A stretch of DNA of 64,000 nt from Podocnemis expansa (taxonomy: Eukaryota > Chordata > Testudines > Podocnemididae), in NCBI GenBank assembly GCA_007922195.1, contig ML682007.1:20326998-20390997 (forward strand). The letters run 5' to 3'. The position numbers were made by a program, and so were the translations under genes. Numbering within the stretch: position 1 is the first letter of the stretch; each line of letters opens with the position of its first letter. Below, in pieces: positions 36,495-48,830 of this stretch. The notes below the pieces were generated by a model. That model ran no database searches. It had not been told where the DNA came from and saw nothing but the letters and a program-made list of their open reading frames with translations.

Positions 36495-36760
36495 TGGGTG
36501 CATGTACAGCACTGCAACAGCACAGCTGTGGCACATGTGTTGAAGACACTGTATGCCAATGGAAGAGAGACTCCTAATGGCAGAATAAAATTACATGTGC
36601 GATGTGCAATTGGCAGAACCTATGTTCATGGAAGAGCGTCTCCAGCCAGCATAGAGCTGTCCACACTGGTGCTTACGTTGGCATAACTTGCAGCACTCAG
36701 GGGAGTTGTTTGTTTATCCTCTGAGTGATATACGTTGTGCTGCCATAGGTCATGTCTATA
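36495..36760 (+). mobile_element. foldback MITE with GCGTCTCC / ACGTTGGCATAACTT blocks
   Basis: 'agagcgtctccagccagcat', 'cacactggtgcttacgttgg' and 'cataacttgcagcactcagg' match by recall a very common turtle foldback repeat. The end of the unit folds: 'gttggcataacttgcagcac' pairs loosely with 'gtgatatacgttgtgctgcc'. Boundaries are approximate. Confidence 0.6.
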
Positions 36761-36884
36761 CCACAGTTAAGAGGTCCCTGGATCACGGAGTGCCTCTATT
36801 TTCAGGACAGGATTTCAGAATTCTTGACTTTTTTAACTGGAATTAGTACTTGTGAAAAGTGTTAACATTACCACAATGGAAACT

Positions 36885-37090
36885 AAGGGCTTGTCTTTAC
36901 TTCAGCTGGTACAGTGTATGCACTACCTACACTAGCAGGATGAGGTCTTTCATTGCTGTAAGTAATCTACCACCTCAAGATGCAGCTGCTTGGTCAACAG
37001 AAGAATTATTCTGTTGATATAGGGCTGTCTGCCCTGGAGATTAGGTAATCATAGCTACTTCTCCAAGGGATGTGAATTTTTCACAGTACA
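36885..37090 (+). mobile_element. probable related foldback MITE
   Basis: 'aagggcttgtctttacttca' at the left is like the 'gggcttgtctacact' ends of turtle MITEs. The right end was not placed. It lies ~120 bp from the previous one. Confidence 0.4.
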
Positions 37091-40054
37091 GACTTCCCCC
37101 ACTTTGACCTGCTAATGTAATTCAGCCCTGCTTTCATAGGATGACCTCCAAAAGCCAAAATGATGCTCAAGTATCTATGTACATTCAAGATACGTGGCCT
37201 GTACCATGCTTAGCAACCTCAGCAGAGCAACAGTTGCTGTGGCTGTTCTTGGACTGAAGCTGCCAGCTTCTTTCACAAACTACTTCTACCCCCGTCTCCC
37301 ATTGAAAATCCCATGATACATCTTGTCCACAATCACACCTATTTTTAATTCCATTCAAAATAAATGGATAAGTGACATTAGGAGTCTGAAAAGAACAGAA
37401 AGCAAATTTGGCCTTAAACTGTAAATCTATGAAGAGTGGCATCTTTCAGCACAACAGCTGCTCAAACACTCATCCATGACCAGCAGTAGATATTGCTCAT
37501 TTACAATTAATTTGAATCTTACAGTAAAAATTTGAATAATTTAATTCCTTGAATTTGTAGGTCCATCATTCTGTTCCCAGGGCACAATTATCCATGGTTC
37601 AGCTCATGCATGAAATTGATCTGCAGACCATTCTCTACAACTCAGAAAAAATCAAGTTGATTGTCCTCAGTCCCCTACCTATGCTAATTCTAGAGTCTTC
37701 AAAGCTTATGGTGCTCTATATTGGGATTTATTCACTTCAGAGAGTAACACTAGGATATGTAGTTTTCCAGTTCACCCCAAGCAGACCTATGATGTAAGCA
37801 TCATCTGATAGACACAAAAAAAAATTGATTGGAAAGTACAGCATGTGTATGCTGCAAGACCCACCAAATTTCTGCTTGGACACTGTACTAGCAATAGTGG
37901 ACTCAGTCCTAGCTGCACTGAGCATACTCAGCCCTTGTGTTGACCTAGAGCACCCTTAAGACAGCTCTAGGTTGTGCCAGCCTATGTCATCAGGATAGTG
38001 TTCACAGTACCATCTGACATCCCTGACATATTATTTAAATAGCCTCTTTGTGAAGGTCTAGTTGAGGCAGAGGCATAAGGATCAGAGGAGCTGGGATGAG
38101 TTCCTGGCTTTTGTGTAAGTTACTTTACTACTTTGCTGCTTGTTTCTTCATAATAGTTAACTGCCTTACAAGGGTATCACCCATCCTTTCATTGGAAGAG
38201 TCAAAGTATTGGAAGAGCTGGCTTTTAACTGTTCACTGTACTATGGCTTTAGAAAGAATGCATACAGAGAAGGAGATACTTGCTAATTTCCAAGAACTTT
38301 TAAATTCATTTTTGTCTCCTAGGAATACCCTAAATTTACTAAAGGTTAGTAAATAAATTACTATCTATTATGCACAATGGGTCTGGCCACCTCATATTTT
38401 TATTTGTGCTCAGAGCTCTTCATTCATTTCCTCTTTCCTTCTAGATACAATTTAAGATGTTGCTGACAATTTCTAGGGCATCAAATCGTGTGGGATTAGT
38501 TCATTAAGGCATTATTTTTCTCCTTCTGCCCCTGAATAACATTGAGGGTCAGCTTACACGTTCTTGCTTTCTGTATTTGGAGTTCCATTTTCTGGTACTG
38601 GTAAAAAAACATTCCTGTTACAGAGGACCCAGTTTCAAAGTTAGGCTCTTCTTCCATTTGCCAGCCTGCTGTACCCCCCACGCTGGTAGCTCTTTAGTAA
38701 ACAATGTAAAAAGAATGTCTGTCTTGGTTTAGCATTTGATTTATTTTTGGTTTGGTGTGTTATCAACTGAGGTTTACACCAGTGATGGCAGCCTTCTCTC
38801 CTGATTATCGTGAATACTATTGCATTTGTATACTCTTCAGTATTTCATAACACAGACCTTGGCAGCCCAGGTAATAGGCACTACACAAACTAAATGAACA
38901 AATTTAGATTATGGATCAGAATATACATACACACATGAAATACTTTAGCAGCAAGGAAACCAACCAGTTCACAGACATAACCACTTTATTCAATGTTATG
39001 TTAGTATCTGCATGACTTCTGGTTCAAAGTCCACAAATTTCAAGCCCCCTTTTTCCTTCAAGATACGGTGTTGGGATTTCTTTTCATACATTCTGTTCAT
39101 TGCTATAGATACTCAGGCTGCATTCTCCTTGCACACTGTCTTTATATAAAGATCATTCTTGTAAATGAGACTACTTCATGCTGGTGTCCACAATGTGCTG
39201 TTTCAGTTGTTCTGTGTTACCATATGTTTTCTTAGCTAATGCTTATTTAATCATTCCAAATTCCATCTATTGGCTTCAGCGCAGATGAGAAAGGTCCAGG
39301 GTAGAATATACTTAGGATCAAATTCTGCTGTGATTTACACTTTGTAAATCAGAAATAATTCCTTTGACCTCATTACAATTATTCTAAATTTTACACCAGA
39401 ATAACTGTTGAGCTCTTGATTTTGTTTTCCAACATGAGGGGTTTTTTTTAATTTTATATTTGGTTTTTTTCATCATAGTGAAAAATGTCTTTCACCTAGC
39501 GTCCTCCTGGCTGTAATCAATTCGCAAGTCGAGCATATTACTTTATTTCATTGAACCATAACATTACCAATTACATTGTCTTTGCAACTCCAATGAAGCC
39601 ATTAATTGATGTTGGAGTCCTTAAATTACTCACTCAGATACAAATAAATAACACGGAGAGACCAACAGAGTTCTCTATTAATAAAATGCTCAGCAGCCCA
39701 TTTTCATGCCATTGTTTGTATGTTATTGGGACAGCTATGCTAGATGTGTCTTACAAGGATTACCTTGATGCTAATACAACTCTGTGTATGTGCTCTGAAA
39801 TTAGGATGCATGCTTACCAACCTTGCAAAGTCAAGCATATTGGCATTCCAGCCTAAACCTCAGAACACACCTGCAGCTAGAATTCTTTAGCATCCGATGA
39901 GGAGGCATGTTTACTAATGGTTGGCATAACAGAGTCAGGGCTGGCTTTTGGTAATTATGAAATGTAAGGCTCACACAGAGGACCTTGTTCTCTGGGGTAT
40001 GTCACCGTCGCTTAAATTGGCCTCTATACTAGAGGCTAGCTAAAGTAACATGGA
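37091..40054. other. non-coding, mostly unrecognised
   Basis: 39320-39420 ('caaattctgctgtgatttac', 'ttttacaccagaataactg') resembles an old amniote foldback repeat. The 101-codon open frame at 39551-39856 has no recognisable domain. Confidence 0.45.
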
Positions 40055-41541
40055 TTTTTAACACTGATCCTAGAAGTTACAGGGCTGGTAAACCTAACTT
40101 CAATACCTGACAGATTGGTTAAAACTATGCTAAAGGACAGAATTATCAGATTCATAGATGAACACATTATGTTGGGAAAGAGTCAGCCTCACTTTGGTGA
40201 GTCATGATTTCCCTTTACAGATCTATTATAATTCATGTGAAGCATGTGGACAATGGTGATTCAACAGATCTAGTGTACTTGGATTTCAGAAAACCTTTAA
40301 CAAGGTCCCCCACCAAAAACTGTTAGGTAAAGTAAGCTGTTATGGGATAAAAGGGAAGGTCCTTTCCTGGATTAGTAACTGGTTAAAAGACAGGAAATAT
40401 AGACTAGGAATAAATAGTTTTCACAGCACAGAGACAGATGAATAGTGGGGTCTCCCAAAATCTGTACTGGGACTATGAGAGTAGCTTGGAGGAGCAGGGA
40501 TGCATTGCTCCCCCAAACTGCAAGTGTCAGGCAAACACAGAATTTGTCCACCTAGCACTCACAGCTCCATTTGTCTGACTGCAGCTGCCTCCCTAAATAT
40601 AGAAGTCAAACTATGCCTTTGATGGGGACCAGTGCTGCTCAACATATTCATAAATGGTCTGGACAAAGGGGCAAACACTGAAGTGGCAAAGCATACAGAT
40701 GATATAAAATGATTCAAGATAGTTAAGTCAAAAACTGACTATAATGAGTTACAAAGTGATCTCACTAAATTGGGTGAGCTGGCAACAAAATGGTAGATGA
40801 AATTCAATGTTGATAAATGCAAAGTAATGCACACTGCATAGCTGGGATTATGTTTTCCAAACAGAATGATGATGTCTAAATTATCTGTACTGACTTGAGA
40901 AAGAAAATTTTAGTCACTGGGAATTGTTCTTTGAAACATCTGCTCAATGTGCACTGGCAGTGAGGGGGGAGGGATGTTAACAGAATTTTAGCACTGGGAA
41001 AGGGATAGATAAGACAGAAAACATCTTTATGCTATCATACAAATCCGTGGTACAGCCACACCTTGAGTATGGCATGCAGCTCTGGTCTCCCATCTCAAAA
41101 AGATATATTAGAATTGAAAAGAGCATAGAGAAGGGCAATGAAGATTATTAGGAGAATGGATCAGCCTCCATAGAAGGAGAGATTAAAACCATTGGGACAG
41201 GTCAATTTCAAAAAAGAGGACTCTTGGGGATATGATAAAGGTTGATCCAGTCATGAATGATGCGGAGAAAGTGAATAAGAAAGTGTTATTTACTTCTTCA
41301 CAATCCCCAAGAACCCAGGTATATCAAATGAAATTAACAGACAGTAGGTTTAAAACAAACACATGGAAGTACTTCTTCCTACAGTGTGCAATCAACCAAC
41401 GAAATTTACTAAAATTATAATGGGTTCAAAAAAGAATTAGGTAGCTTCCTGGAGGATAGGTCTATCAATGTCTATAAGCCAATGGTCAGGGAGTCCCTGT
41501 GCCTCTGAGTGCAAGAACCAGGGACTGGACAACAGGACTAT
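40055..41541 (+). pseudogene. CR1-type LINE fragment, reverse transcriptase and 3' region, dead
   Basis: The conceptual translation carries recognisable pieces of a CR1-clade reverse transcriptase: a YLDF block, then after a one-base frame change near 40296 NKVPHQKLLGK and GKVLSWISNWLKDRK. After the insertion described separately come LLNIFINGLD and a catalytic-loop remnant HTDDIK, in which the two aspartates survive but the preceding FA is altered. MKFNVDKCKVMH follows. Downstream nucleotides ('cttgagtatggcatgcagct', 'aagaagggcaatgaag'-like text at 41128-41145, 'ggtttaaaacaaacacatgg', 'cttcctggaggataggtcta') follow the standard order of turtle CR1 copies. Stop codons (e.g. 40443) and frameshifts make it non-functional. 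The 5' part (endonuclease) is missing, as usual for 5'-truncated LINEs, and the extreme 3' tail is cut where an AT-rich foldback begins. Confidence 0.88.
40474..40624. mobile_element. 151-bp insertion inside the LINE
   Basis: The LINE text 'gtctgtactgggac' resumes after the insert as 'gggaccagtgctgctcaaca', so gggac is present on both sides (40469-40473, 40625-40629). The insert starts 'tatgagagtagcttggagg' and ends 'actatgcctttgat'. Its family is not recognised. A 5-bp target duplication is possible. Confidence 0.65.
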
Positions 41542-41760
41542 ATCTACGTTGCTTAGCACTTTTGAAAAAAAAAATTTAAATAATTATTTCAAAATATATT
41601 CAAAATAATATCTTGAAATAACTTTTTTTTAAAATGCTATTTTGGGAGAATGGTCTGGGGGCTGCTCTTTGTCCCAGAATACCTCTGCATTTTTTTTTGA
41701 AAGTGAAAGTCTACACCAGACTTTTTCAAAAAAAAGCAAAGCAATAGAAAAGATAGGCAG
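41542..41760. mobile_element. AT-rich foldback element, probable
   Basis: 'tatatctacgttgcttagca' at the left and 'gaaagtctacaccagac' near the right resemble the GTATGTCTACACT-type ends. The interior is alternating 'ttatttcaaaat' and 'tcttgaaataac' inverted words. The edges are not exact. Confidence 0.5.
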
Positions 41761-42439
41761 GCTTTTTCAAAAACAAAGACAAATTCTCTAATGAGAAACA
41801 TTCTACACTCCATTTTAGTCAATATAGCCCCATCCTTCAATTCCCATTGAGCACTAGTAGAAAGTTTCTTTTAAAAAAAAAATCAAATAATATGAGATGT
41901 GTGACTTAATGGCTAGACTGTGCCTCCTTATAGTTGTTGAATAGTACCTTGCTCTACCGGTCCTCCCACTGAAACCCATGGTCCTACTGGTGAAGTAGGA
42001 CACTACTCAATGTGCACAAGGATGGGACAACCTGGTTTAAAGTCAGCATTACTTTCAAAAAGGGAAAACCATCCCTGCCTCTCCACAGAAATCTTGTAAG
42101 TGCTCCATAGATCATCTTCAAAATCCTCCATATGTGTTCTCCAGATAGAGACACATGAAGACAAGGTTTTACCAGAGTTAGAAGTCTGAGTCATAACAGA
42201 CTACTTCAAAACTTAGTTATGGAGCCACTAGTATTCATTCATAAAACCGGATATTTAAAATACAGTTATTTGGTTTTATTTCAGTTTCCTTCCCACCAGC
42301 CTCTCATAAAAATGAGCCAGAAACAAAAGCATTTATGCTAATAACCAGTGAGACATCTCTGTATTTATCACCTTCATTTCCTTAACAGGCATCACTCTTT
42401 TCTAATATAATATCAATATAAATGTGATTAAAACCTGAG

Positions 42440-42560
42440 ACACAAAACCATGGAACTGATGCAGAAACCCAAAGACACATCATTGGTAAGTGGTAAGTGA
42501 CCTATTCCAGATCAGATAACCCTGGGGAAAAAATGGAACTTGAAGTCTAGTAATTTAAAG
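42440..42560 (-). mobile_element. MIR-like SINE fragment
   Basis: 'tgatgcagaaacccaaagac', 'taagtgacctattccagatc' and 'aaaatggaacttgaagtcta' parallel the MIR minus-strand order (GGGAAACTGAGGC, AAGTGACTTGCCC, GAACC..GTCT). Confidence 0.6.
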
Positions 42561-43664
42561 CTGCTTTTTAACTGAAACTAATTTCCTCTAATCATATTCT
42601 CAGCTTCTCATACATATTTCTTTATTGTGAGTCATTAATAGGAAAATCTCTTGTCTGCGGTTTGAAGGACTAATCACCAACCAGAGCCTTTGTTGGAGTG
42701 AGGGGGCTCTCCTATTTTTTTTAATGTTTTTTTCCCTAATGCTTTTATCTTAAGTATAAATGTGCTTGCTTAGAAAGAACTGTATGGTAACGTATGTGTG
42801 GCATTTACACTGTTCTCTATCTTTGAGGAGAAAAAGAAAAGCAGGCCTGCTTAGGCAGCCTGATTTTTGCTGACAAATTCACAGGGAATGCTGGGAGTGG
42901 AGAAACTTGGAAATATCTGGGTGAGAAGGCAGAGAAAGGGAGAGAGACCTGGGTCTCAAGCCAAGACAGATGAGAGCTAAGGAGCCAGGAGCCTAGAGTG
43001 GGTGGGTGCCTTTGCTAGCCCATGGAGACAGAATATAGGTGCAGTTTCTCTGAACTTTGAGCCTACATTTCTTCAGTTATCAGATTAACACCAACATTAA
43101 AAGAAAGAGACTATGTTAACGAATAATACTTTGTTAACCAGAATGAAAGAAAATACAGAAAAGGGACACAATAAAAGTAGTTTCACTGAAAATTTTTTCA
43201 GCCAATAATATAATTGTGCATCAGTGAATGAAAATTAAGTGCATTAAATGAAACAGGAGAAAGGGGAGAGGAACTGCTTTTCTGTAATTCAGGGAACTGC
43301 AGATGTTTAGTATGATAAACTGACTTCCAGGGACAGACTAAAGTTTTAGTTCCAATAAACATCAAATGACTGACCTCTGTGACTGAATGAGATGCTCTGT
43401 CAGCCAGGAATCCTGAGGAAATAATATTCAAATTGAACCAGGAGACAAAATCAGATGAGCTTGGCTGAAACCTTAAAATGTATCACAAAAAGCACACTGA
43501 AACTTACCCTGATACCAGGGTACTGAATATTTTGATGGCCGAACTTGATTAAATTTCTATGGACATGAAAGATTTTATTAGGAAACAGTGTTTTCACAGT
43601 GCTTCTATAAAGTCAAGAGGAAGGGAAAATCTCAGATGCTGATAATATTTATTACAGGAAGGGA

Positions 43665-43682
43665 AAGAGAGAGAGAGAGAGG
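43665..43682 (+). repeat. (GA)n microsatellite
   Basis: About nine GA units are seen directly. Confidence 0.85.
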
Positions 43683-44910
43683 ATGCCTGTAATAGATGCC
43701 ACATTACTTTGCACATATGCTCTGCTTTTGCATCCAACTTACAATATTTATTAACAAATATAGTCTCAGAGCAGATGGCTAGTGGTGTAAGTGAGCCAGA
43801 GATCACTATGTGCATGAGACACTTTTCTGGAATGTTCTGTTCCCATCTAACATGGCATCACACTTTTGCCCAAAATGTCTGGGTCTGACGTTCTAGTTTC
43901 AGACTGAATTAGCTGTTCAGCAAAGATAGATGGCATCTGCAGCTCAGTAAAGAGTAAGTAAAGTACTCTCAAAAAATCGAGTAGAGTTCTATGGTATTAG
44001 TCCCACGTTGTTGCCTCTAAATCTTGGCAGCTGTCACTCATGGAATGAGCTAAAGGAAAAGTCCAGTGGCTGTAACAAGAACGTGTTTGCTGAGTGTAGT
44101 GAACCTGCCTCGTGGGGATTGAGCTTACAGGAGGCTGCAGATCGTATCATATTGAATAGCAGCCTAAATAAAGGAAAGGTTTCCTTTGGGAAAAGCCATT
44201 TGAAAGAAATTTTATCAACATAAAGCATGACCCTTCTCTACTCCATCTGCAGTTCTAGTAGATTTCAGCTCCACTGCTTATTATTGTATGGAACTCTTTT
44301 GCCAAAAATAACTATGAAAAGGTCAGAAGCCAAGACAAAGGTCCATCTAAGCATGGCTAACATTTACTTGTTCACGAAGTTTTCAGAAACATGCACGTTA
44401 CCAGCAGGGCTATGACAGCAAATCCTTAGCAGGAGGAAGGGAAAATCTACTTTTTCAGGCTAAAAATAAACACAAGCTGTTCAGTTGCTTAATTTAACTG
44501 TCAGCATTTCTAATACTTCCTTTCACACTCTATAAACCAAAATCTTAACTTTAAATTGAGGGTGGAAGAAAGGAGGCCTTGCTTCCCGGTCCTCAGCTTT
44601 TACCTAGCGTCATAACTGAAACTAGCCATTAAACAATACTGTGGTTGGGCATGAATATATTTGAAGACAGAGGGGCTAGGTTGTAAGCTGTGTATGGTGC
44701 CTGCTGAGAACAGCTGAGGCAAAGAAGGAATGAGAGGCAGCAGAGGACCGAGCTGCAGCTCCTTGATTTAGGGGTCAGATCTACACCAGCTCTCTGCCCC
44801 ACATAATTTAAAGCGGACTCAGGATAAAGTGTGGCTACGGTAGCATCACTCCTGTTACAATTCCTTCTCTCTCTCTGCATGCTGAGCAGGAGAGAATCTG
44901 GCCTCTAGAA

Positions 44911-45080
44911 AGGGGGTCTCAAACTCAAATCACCACAAGGGCCTCATGAGGAATAGTACAGTAGCCCAAGGGCCACACCACTGAAACCCTTTCATACAAC
45001 AGTACTGCAAATATTGATAGCGATAGTGTCATTGCGGGGTGCAAGAAATAACTTTAGGGGCCAAAAGTTTGAGACCTCTG
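44911..45080 (+). mobile_element. hAT-like non-autonomous element with perfect 8-bp duplication
   Basis: The ends are AGGGGGTCTCAAACTC and, at the right, TTTGAGACCTCTG. ctctagaa is present perfectly at 44903-44910 and 45081-45088. It belongs to the same family as 26746-26936. Confidence 0.9.
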
Positions 45081-45304
45081 CTCTAGAAACTAGCAGACAT
45101 TATGGCTCCATATACCACTGTCTCCTTGGACCACCTGATTAAAGTGACATTTCTAAAATGGTGACTGTAGCCATATGGGAAAAAAGGAAAGTGGAGCGAG
45201 AGAGAGAGAGAAATACACTTTGCACCAGTGCTGCCATTTGGTAATTGCCAGAATGCTTATTTCTCAGGTGGATACACCTAAACCAGGTCTTTATTACAGA
45301 TTTC

Positions 45305-45565
45305 TGCCTCACAGTTGTGTTTGCCAGTGGTGTGGAAAGGTGTGATCTCTAACTGACATAGCTTTGTTGGCAGAAATCTCCAATATCAACACAGTGATAC
45401 TGGCCAGGCTGTGTTTTTATAGTTACAGGTAGTCTGATTAATGGGGCCAAATCACTACAAGTAAATGAATTCTTCCAGCACACCTACACTAAGATCACTT
45501 GGCCAATATAGTGTAGTGGTATTCCTCTAACAGTAAAGGACTCCTGCTGCAGACATGGCCTTAGC
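45305..45565. mobile_element. probable foldback MITE of the turtle GACATAGCTTTG type
   Basis: 'ctgacatagctttgttggca' and 'acacctacactaagatcact' resemble blocks of the same broad MITE group as 36495-36760 and 58318-58609. Edges are approximate. Confidence 0.45.
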
Positions 45566-45650
45566 AAGTTCAACCACACAGAAGTTAAGTGGCAGAGGTG
45601 GGACTGGAAGCTAGGAGTTTGGACTCCAAGTTCTCTGCTCTAACTAAGGA
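45566..45650 (-). mobile_element. MIR-like SINE fragment
   Basis: 'agttaagtggcagaggtggg' and 'actggaagctaggagt' followed by 'ccaagttctctgctctaact' match the MIR minus-strand order. Confidence 0.65.
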
Positions 45651-47783
45651 TGACTTAAGTAGAGGCACAACTCTTTCTACCAGTAGCAATGCTTCTGAGA
45701 ATGGCATCCTGGAAACACCTAGTGTCCATTCCAGAGACTATAGTATCATACTGACGAATATTTCTTGAAAAGCGCTGCAAAGAACACCGCCAAATCCATG
45801 TGAAGTTCCATACTGTCACATTACAAAGTTCTTGCTCCCTTCATGTGTTACTGCTTGTTGGGTTTTGGAAAGTACTGGTTTTTTCCAGTCCTATTTTGCC
45901 CCTCTCCAGTCAACTATTTTGTCACTTAGTCTGGCAATGAGTTTTCTGACTAGTGACTAGATTTGGTGAATTTTGATATTTTATATCCTCTGATTCTATG
46001 ATGGTTGATCAAAACTTTTTGAAATTGGAAATTTCAACCAAAAAAATTGCAGAATTTCAATTAAAAATAAGGTGGAAAATGTAATTTTTTTCTTACTGAT
46101 TCCCTTATCTTTTTGACTAGCTCTCTTGCTAATATTAATCCCAGAAACATTTTTTTCCAAGCTTTTCTCATGGTGACTATGTGGTGCCCTCACATACAAT
46201 AACATCAGCCAAGTTCCACTGTCCTGACGCAATTTGAGTTTCATGACCTATGTCCCAATTATATTCATGTTAAAATCCCTTTACTACTTAGTCCTTTTAA
46301 TATCACTCTGTCATTTTATGAGCAAATGGCAGGTGTTAACAAAGAGAAAATAATTTTGTGAAGCTGTACAACATTGCTGTTCTTAAATCAGAATTATAGT
46401 TAGGAGATAATTATATTGAATGAACAGATCAATTATAAATATTTCATTATTAAAAATATGACCTAAGAGCAATGTTATGTAACCATAACCAAATGTCCTG
46501 GGACACTATGTTAAGAAAAGATTGTCTCATAAACACAGTATGAAAGATAGATAATTGCTTTCATCAATTTCCAGATTGTTTTCATCAACCTGAAAGCAGC
46601 ATGCTTCAGTCATAGACTTTAATATATACTAATGCAACTAGTTTTAATTCCAAGACAAAAATTACATTTGACCTTGCCCTGCACGTAACTGAGCATATAG
46701 CATATGTAGAAACATCTGAAGCACCTAAGAAATGAAAAGGCATATTCTGCTTTCATCCAAAAGATTGTATAATTATCATGTGTAAATGTTCAAAATGATG
46801 CTGATGAGGGGAGGAGAAAATTTACTTAATAGGATAGTGGATGAAAAACATATGTGCTGCAGGGAAATGTTTAAAAAATGATCCGGGCCATGTAAGGACA
46901 ACTGGGGGCAATGGAGTGTTTTTGTCAAAATCCTAGAAGACAACATATGTAAACAAGTTAAATGTAATGGTAACAAACTTAGAACTGTGGAGGAATACAA
47001 ACTTGGAAAAAGAGAGGAAAACATAGCAGAGAAGACTCAGCAATGTTTGGTTATACAATGCATCTGACACTCAGCACAATTCATTGTTCACCATGAGCAC
47101 ATCAAGCATTTTCTAAAATATAATTGCCCCCTGCCTTATCTACAGTCTAATTCAGGGTACCTCAAGAGTATAAAAGTTGATGTTTCTAGAACAGAAGACA
47201 GTCCCAATCCAGAACACATGCAGAATTCTTTTCAGCATCAACATTCCCAACAAGTGTAGATTTAATATAATATTTCTGAAAGGTGCTGGAGTGACATCAG
47301 CGGATACGGATGAACTGTCTTTTAAGCACAGAAGAGGGAAGCACACATAGTGGCAATTTAATTATCCTCAAGCTGCTCATCAATATTTCCCTTTTATGAC
47401 CTGGTCCCCACTTCTAGGACTGAGAGTCTCCATGCCCACTCAGTCTTTGGCCTATTCCAAGAATTTTGGTCGTTTCGGTTGTACCTATAATGTGCAGAGC
47501 TTCCTACTGGAAAATTGAGACAGTCTGTCATCAGACTGGCAGATTTACCATTTATTAGTAAGTTTAATCACTCTGAAGACTTACTCTGACATTCTATTCA
47601 TGTTACTATTATATGTATTTGCTTAGTACAAGAAAATGCAAATAAAACTACCTCAGTATTCCTTCTGCAGCTCCCTAGCAATGTGCAAAATTAATTCATG
47701 CGTATTCATTTTAATATGTCCTAGTATAGACTTAGCTCAGTCCTAGAAGGTTACCCACATTGAGGTAAGTGTGTGTGGTCTCT
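45651..47783. other. non-coding, nothing recognised
   Basis: AT-rich. Open frames of about 82 codons at 45996-46244 and 46776-47024 (minus) have no recognisable domain. Confidence 0.5.
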
Positions 47784-47797
47784 CTAAACAGACATGT

Positions 47798-47917
47798 GGC
47801 ACCTTATTTACTAACAGATTTCTTTGGACATAAGGTGTCGTGGGCTCCAAACCACTTTGTCAGGGACTCTTGTTGTTTTTGCTGTACACAGAAACACGGC
47901 TACCCCTCTGGAAATTT
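47798..47917 (+). mobile_element. PLE foldback copy with 14-bp target duplication
   Basis: The left arm begins 'ggcaccttatttactaacag', turns, and jumps to the right arm 'gactcttgttgtttttgctg'. It ends at the intact 3' end 'cacggctacccctctggaaa'. Flanks ctaaacagacatgt (47784-47797) and ctaaatagacatgt (47918-47931) differ at one base. The central stem has been lost. Confidence 0.85.
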
Positions 47918-48008
47918 CTAAATAGACATGTATATCCAGTGTCAGATACAACAGACTAGCCATAATGTTGCAGCTCACTGTGAGAAAACCAGCAAGGTTA
48001 ATACCAGG

Positions 48009-48078
48009 CAGGGCCAGCTCCAGGCGCTTTGGCACCCCAAGCCAGGGCCTCATTTACTTATGGATTGAGCCAGCCCTG
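48009..48078. mobile_element. 70-bp hAT-like miniature element
   Basis: CAGGGCCAGCTC at the left is inverted relative to GAGCCAGCCCTG at the right. Octamers ataccagg (48001-48008) and atcccagg (48079-48086) differ at one base. The interior 'ccaggcgctttggcacccca' is typical of a turtle 'cagggccggctccaggc' repeat known by recall. Confidence 0.78.
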
Positions 48079-48086
48079 ATCCCAGG

Positions 48087-48763
48087 ATCAAATGGAAAGA
48101 TTTATGAAGACAAACTAAACAACAAAAAAATCAGCCAAAGAAACAGGCAAAAACCTGTTAAGATCAACTGGCAAGAGCAGGTCAATGAAAGTTACCATTT
48201 CAATGCATTTGAAAGAATAAGAAAGCATCTTAACTGGTGCATACACTCAAATGAATTTATATCTCAACATTAACCAGAAAGTCATGAATTCATCAGTATA
48301 CAGAATAATTTAGCTGAGCTGGTTCTGTTCAACACTAATATTTTTTAAGAAACTTACTAGATATCATTAAATGAAGACCAGAAACAAATAAGGAATAAGG
48401 CAATGATTTGGATTTTTTTCTCAAATATTTCTTGTGGCTTTTCCTTAAAGTGGGTTTCTTTCAACCTTTTGAAATCAAAAACATTTTTTCCACACTTTTA
48501 TGTTTGTTTTAAAAAGAAGACTAAAACACATATGATCTTTGGCTTTTTATGTGTTTGCTTTGACAGGATGACAAAATACTTAATCTTATAGGGTCAGCCT
48601 GTGGGGGAATGAGATTTCTTTAGTTCTTTGCTTCATTCTCTTGCCCTCCTCCACCTGATTAATTAGCTCTGATGCTTTCCCCCTTGTGACTGTTTTCCAA
48701 TAGCACACAAACTGCTTTTCAGGCTTTCCCGTAATATGTAAATTTGGGGTGATACATATTGGG
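48087..48763. other. non-coding, nothing recognised
   Basis: AT-rich, no signature. Confidence 0.5.
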
Positions 48764-48830
48764 TCTGAGATTTTAAGGACAGATGAGACCGTTCTGATCA
48801 TCTCTTATGAACTCTCCAGCACAACTGAAA
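48764..48830 (-). mobile_element. CR1-type 3' tail fragment
   Basis: 'gagattttaaggacagatga' and 'gaccgttctgatcatctctt' match the reverse of a common turtle CR1 tail ('agactttaaggtcagaaggg' 'accattatgatcatctagtc'). Confidence 0.65.

Larger units (their letters stand above)
41761..44902. other. non-coding, mostly unrecognised
   Basis: It contains a MIR-like segment at 42440-42560 and a (GA)n tract. Open frames up to 83 codons are unrecognised. Confidence 0.5.
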
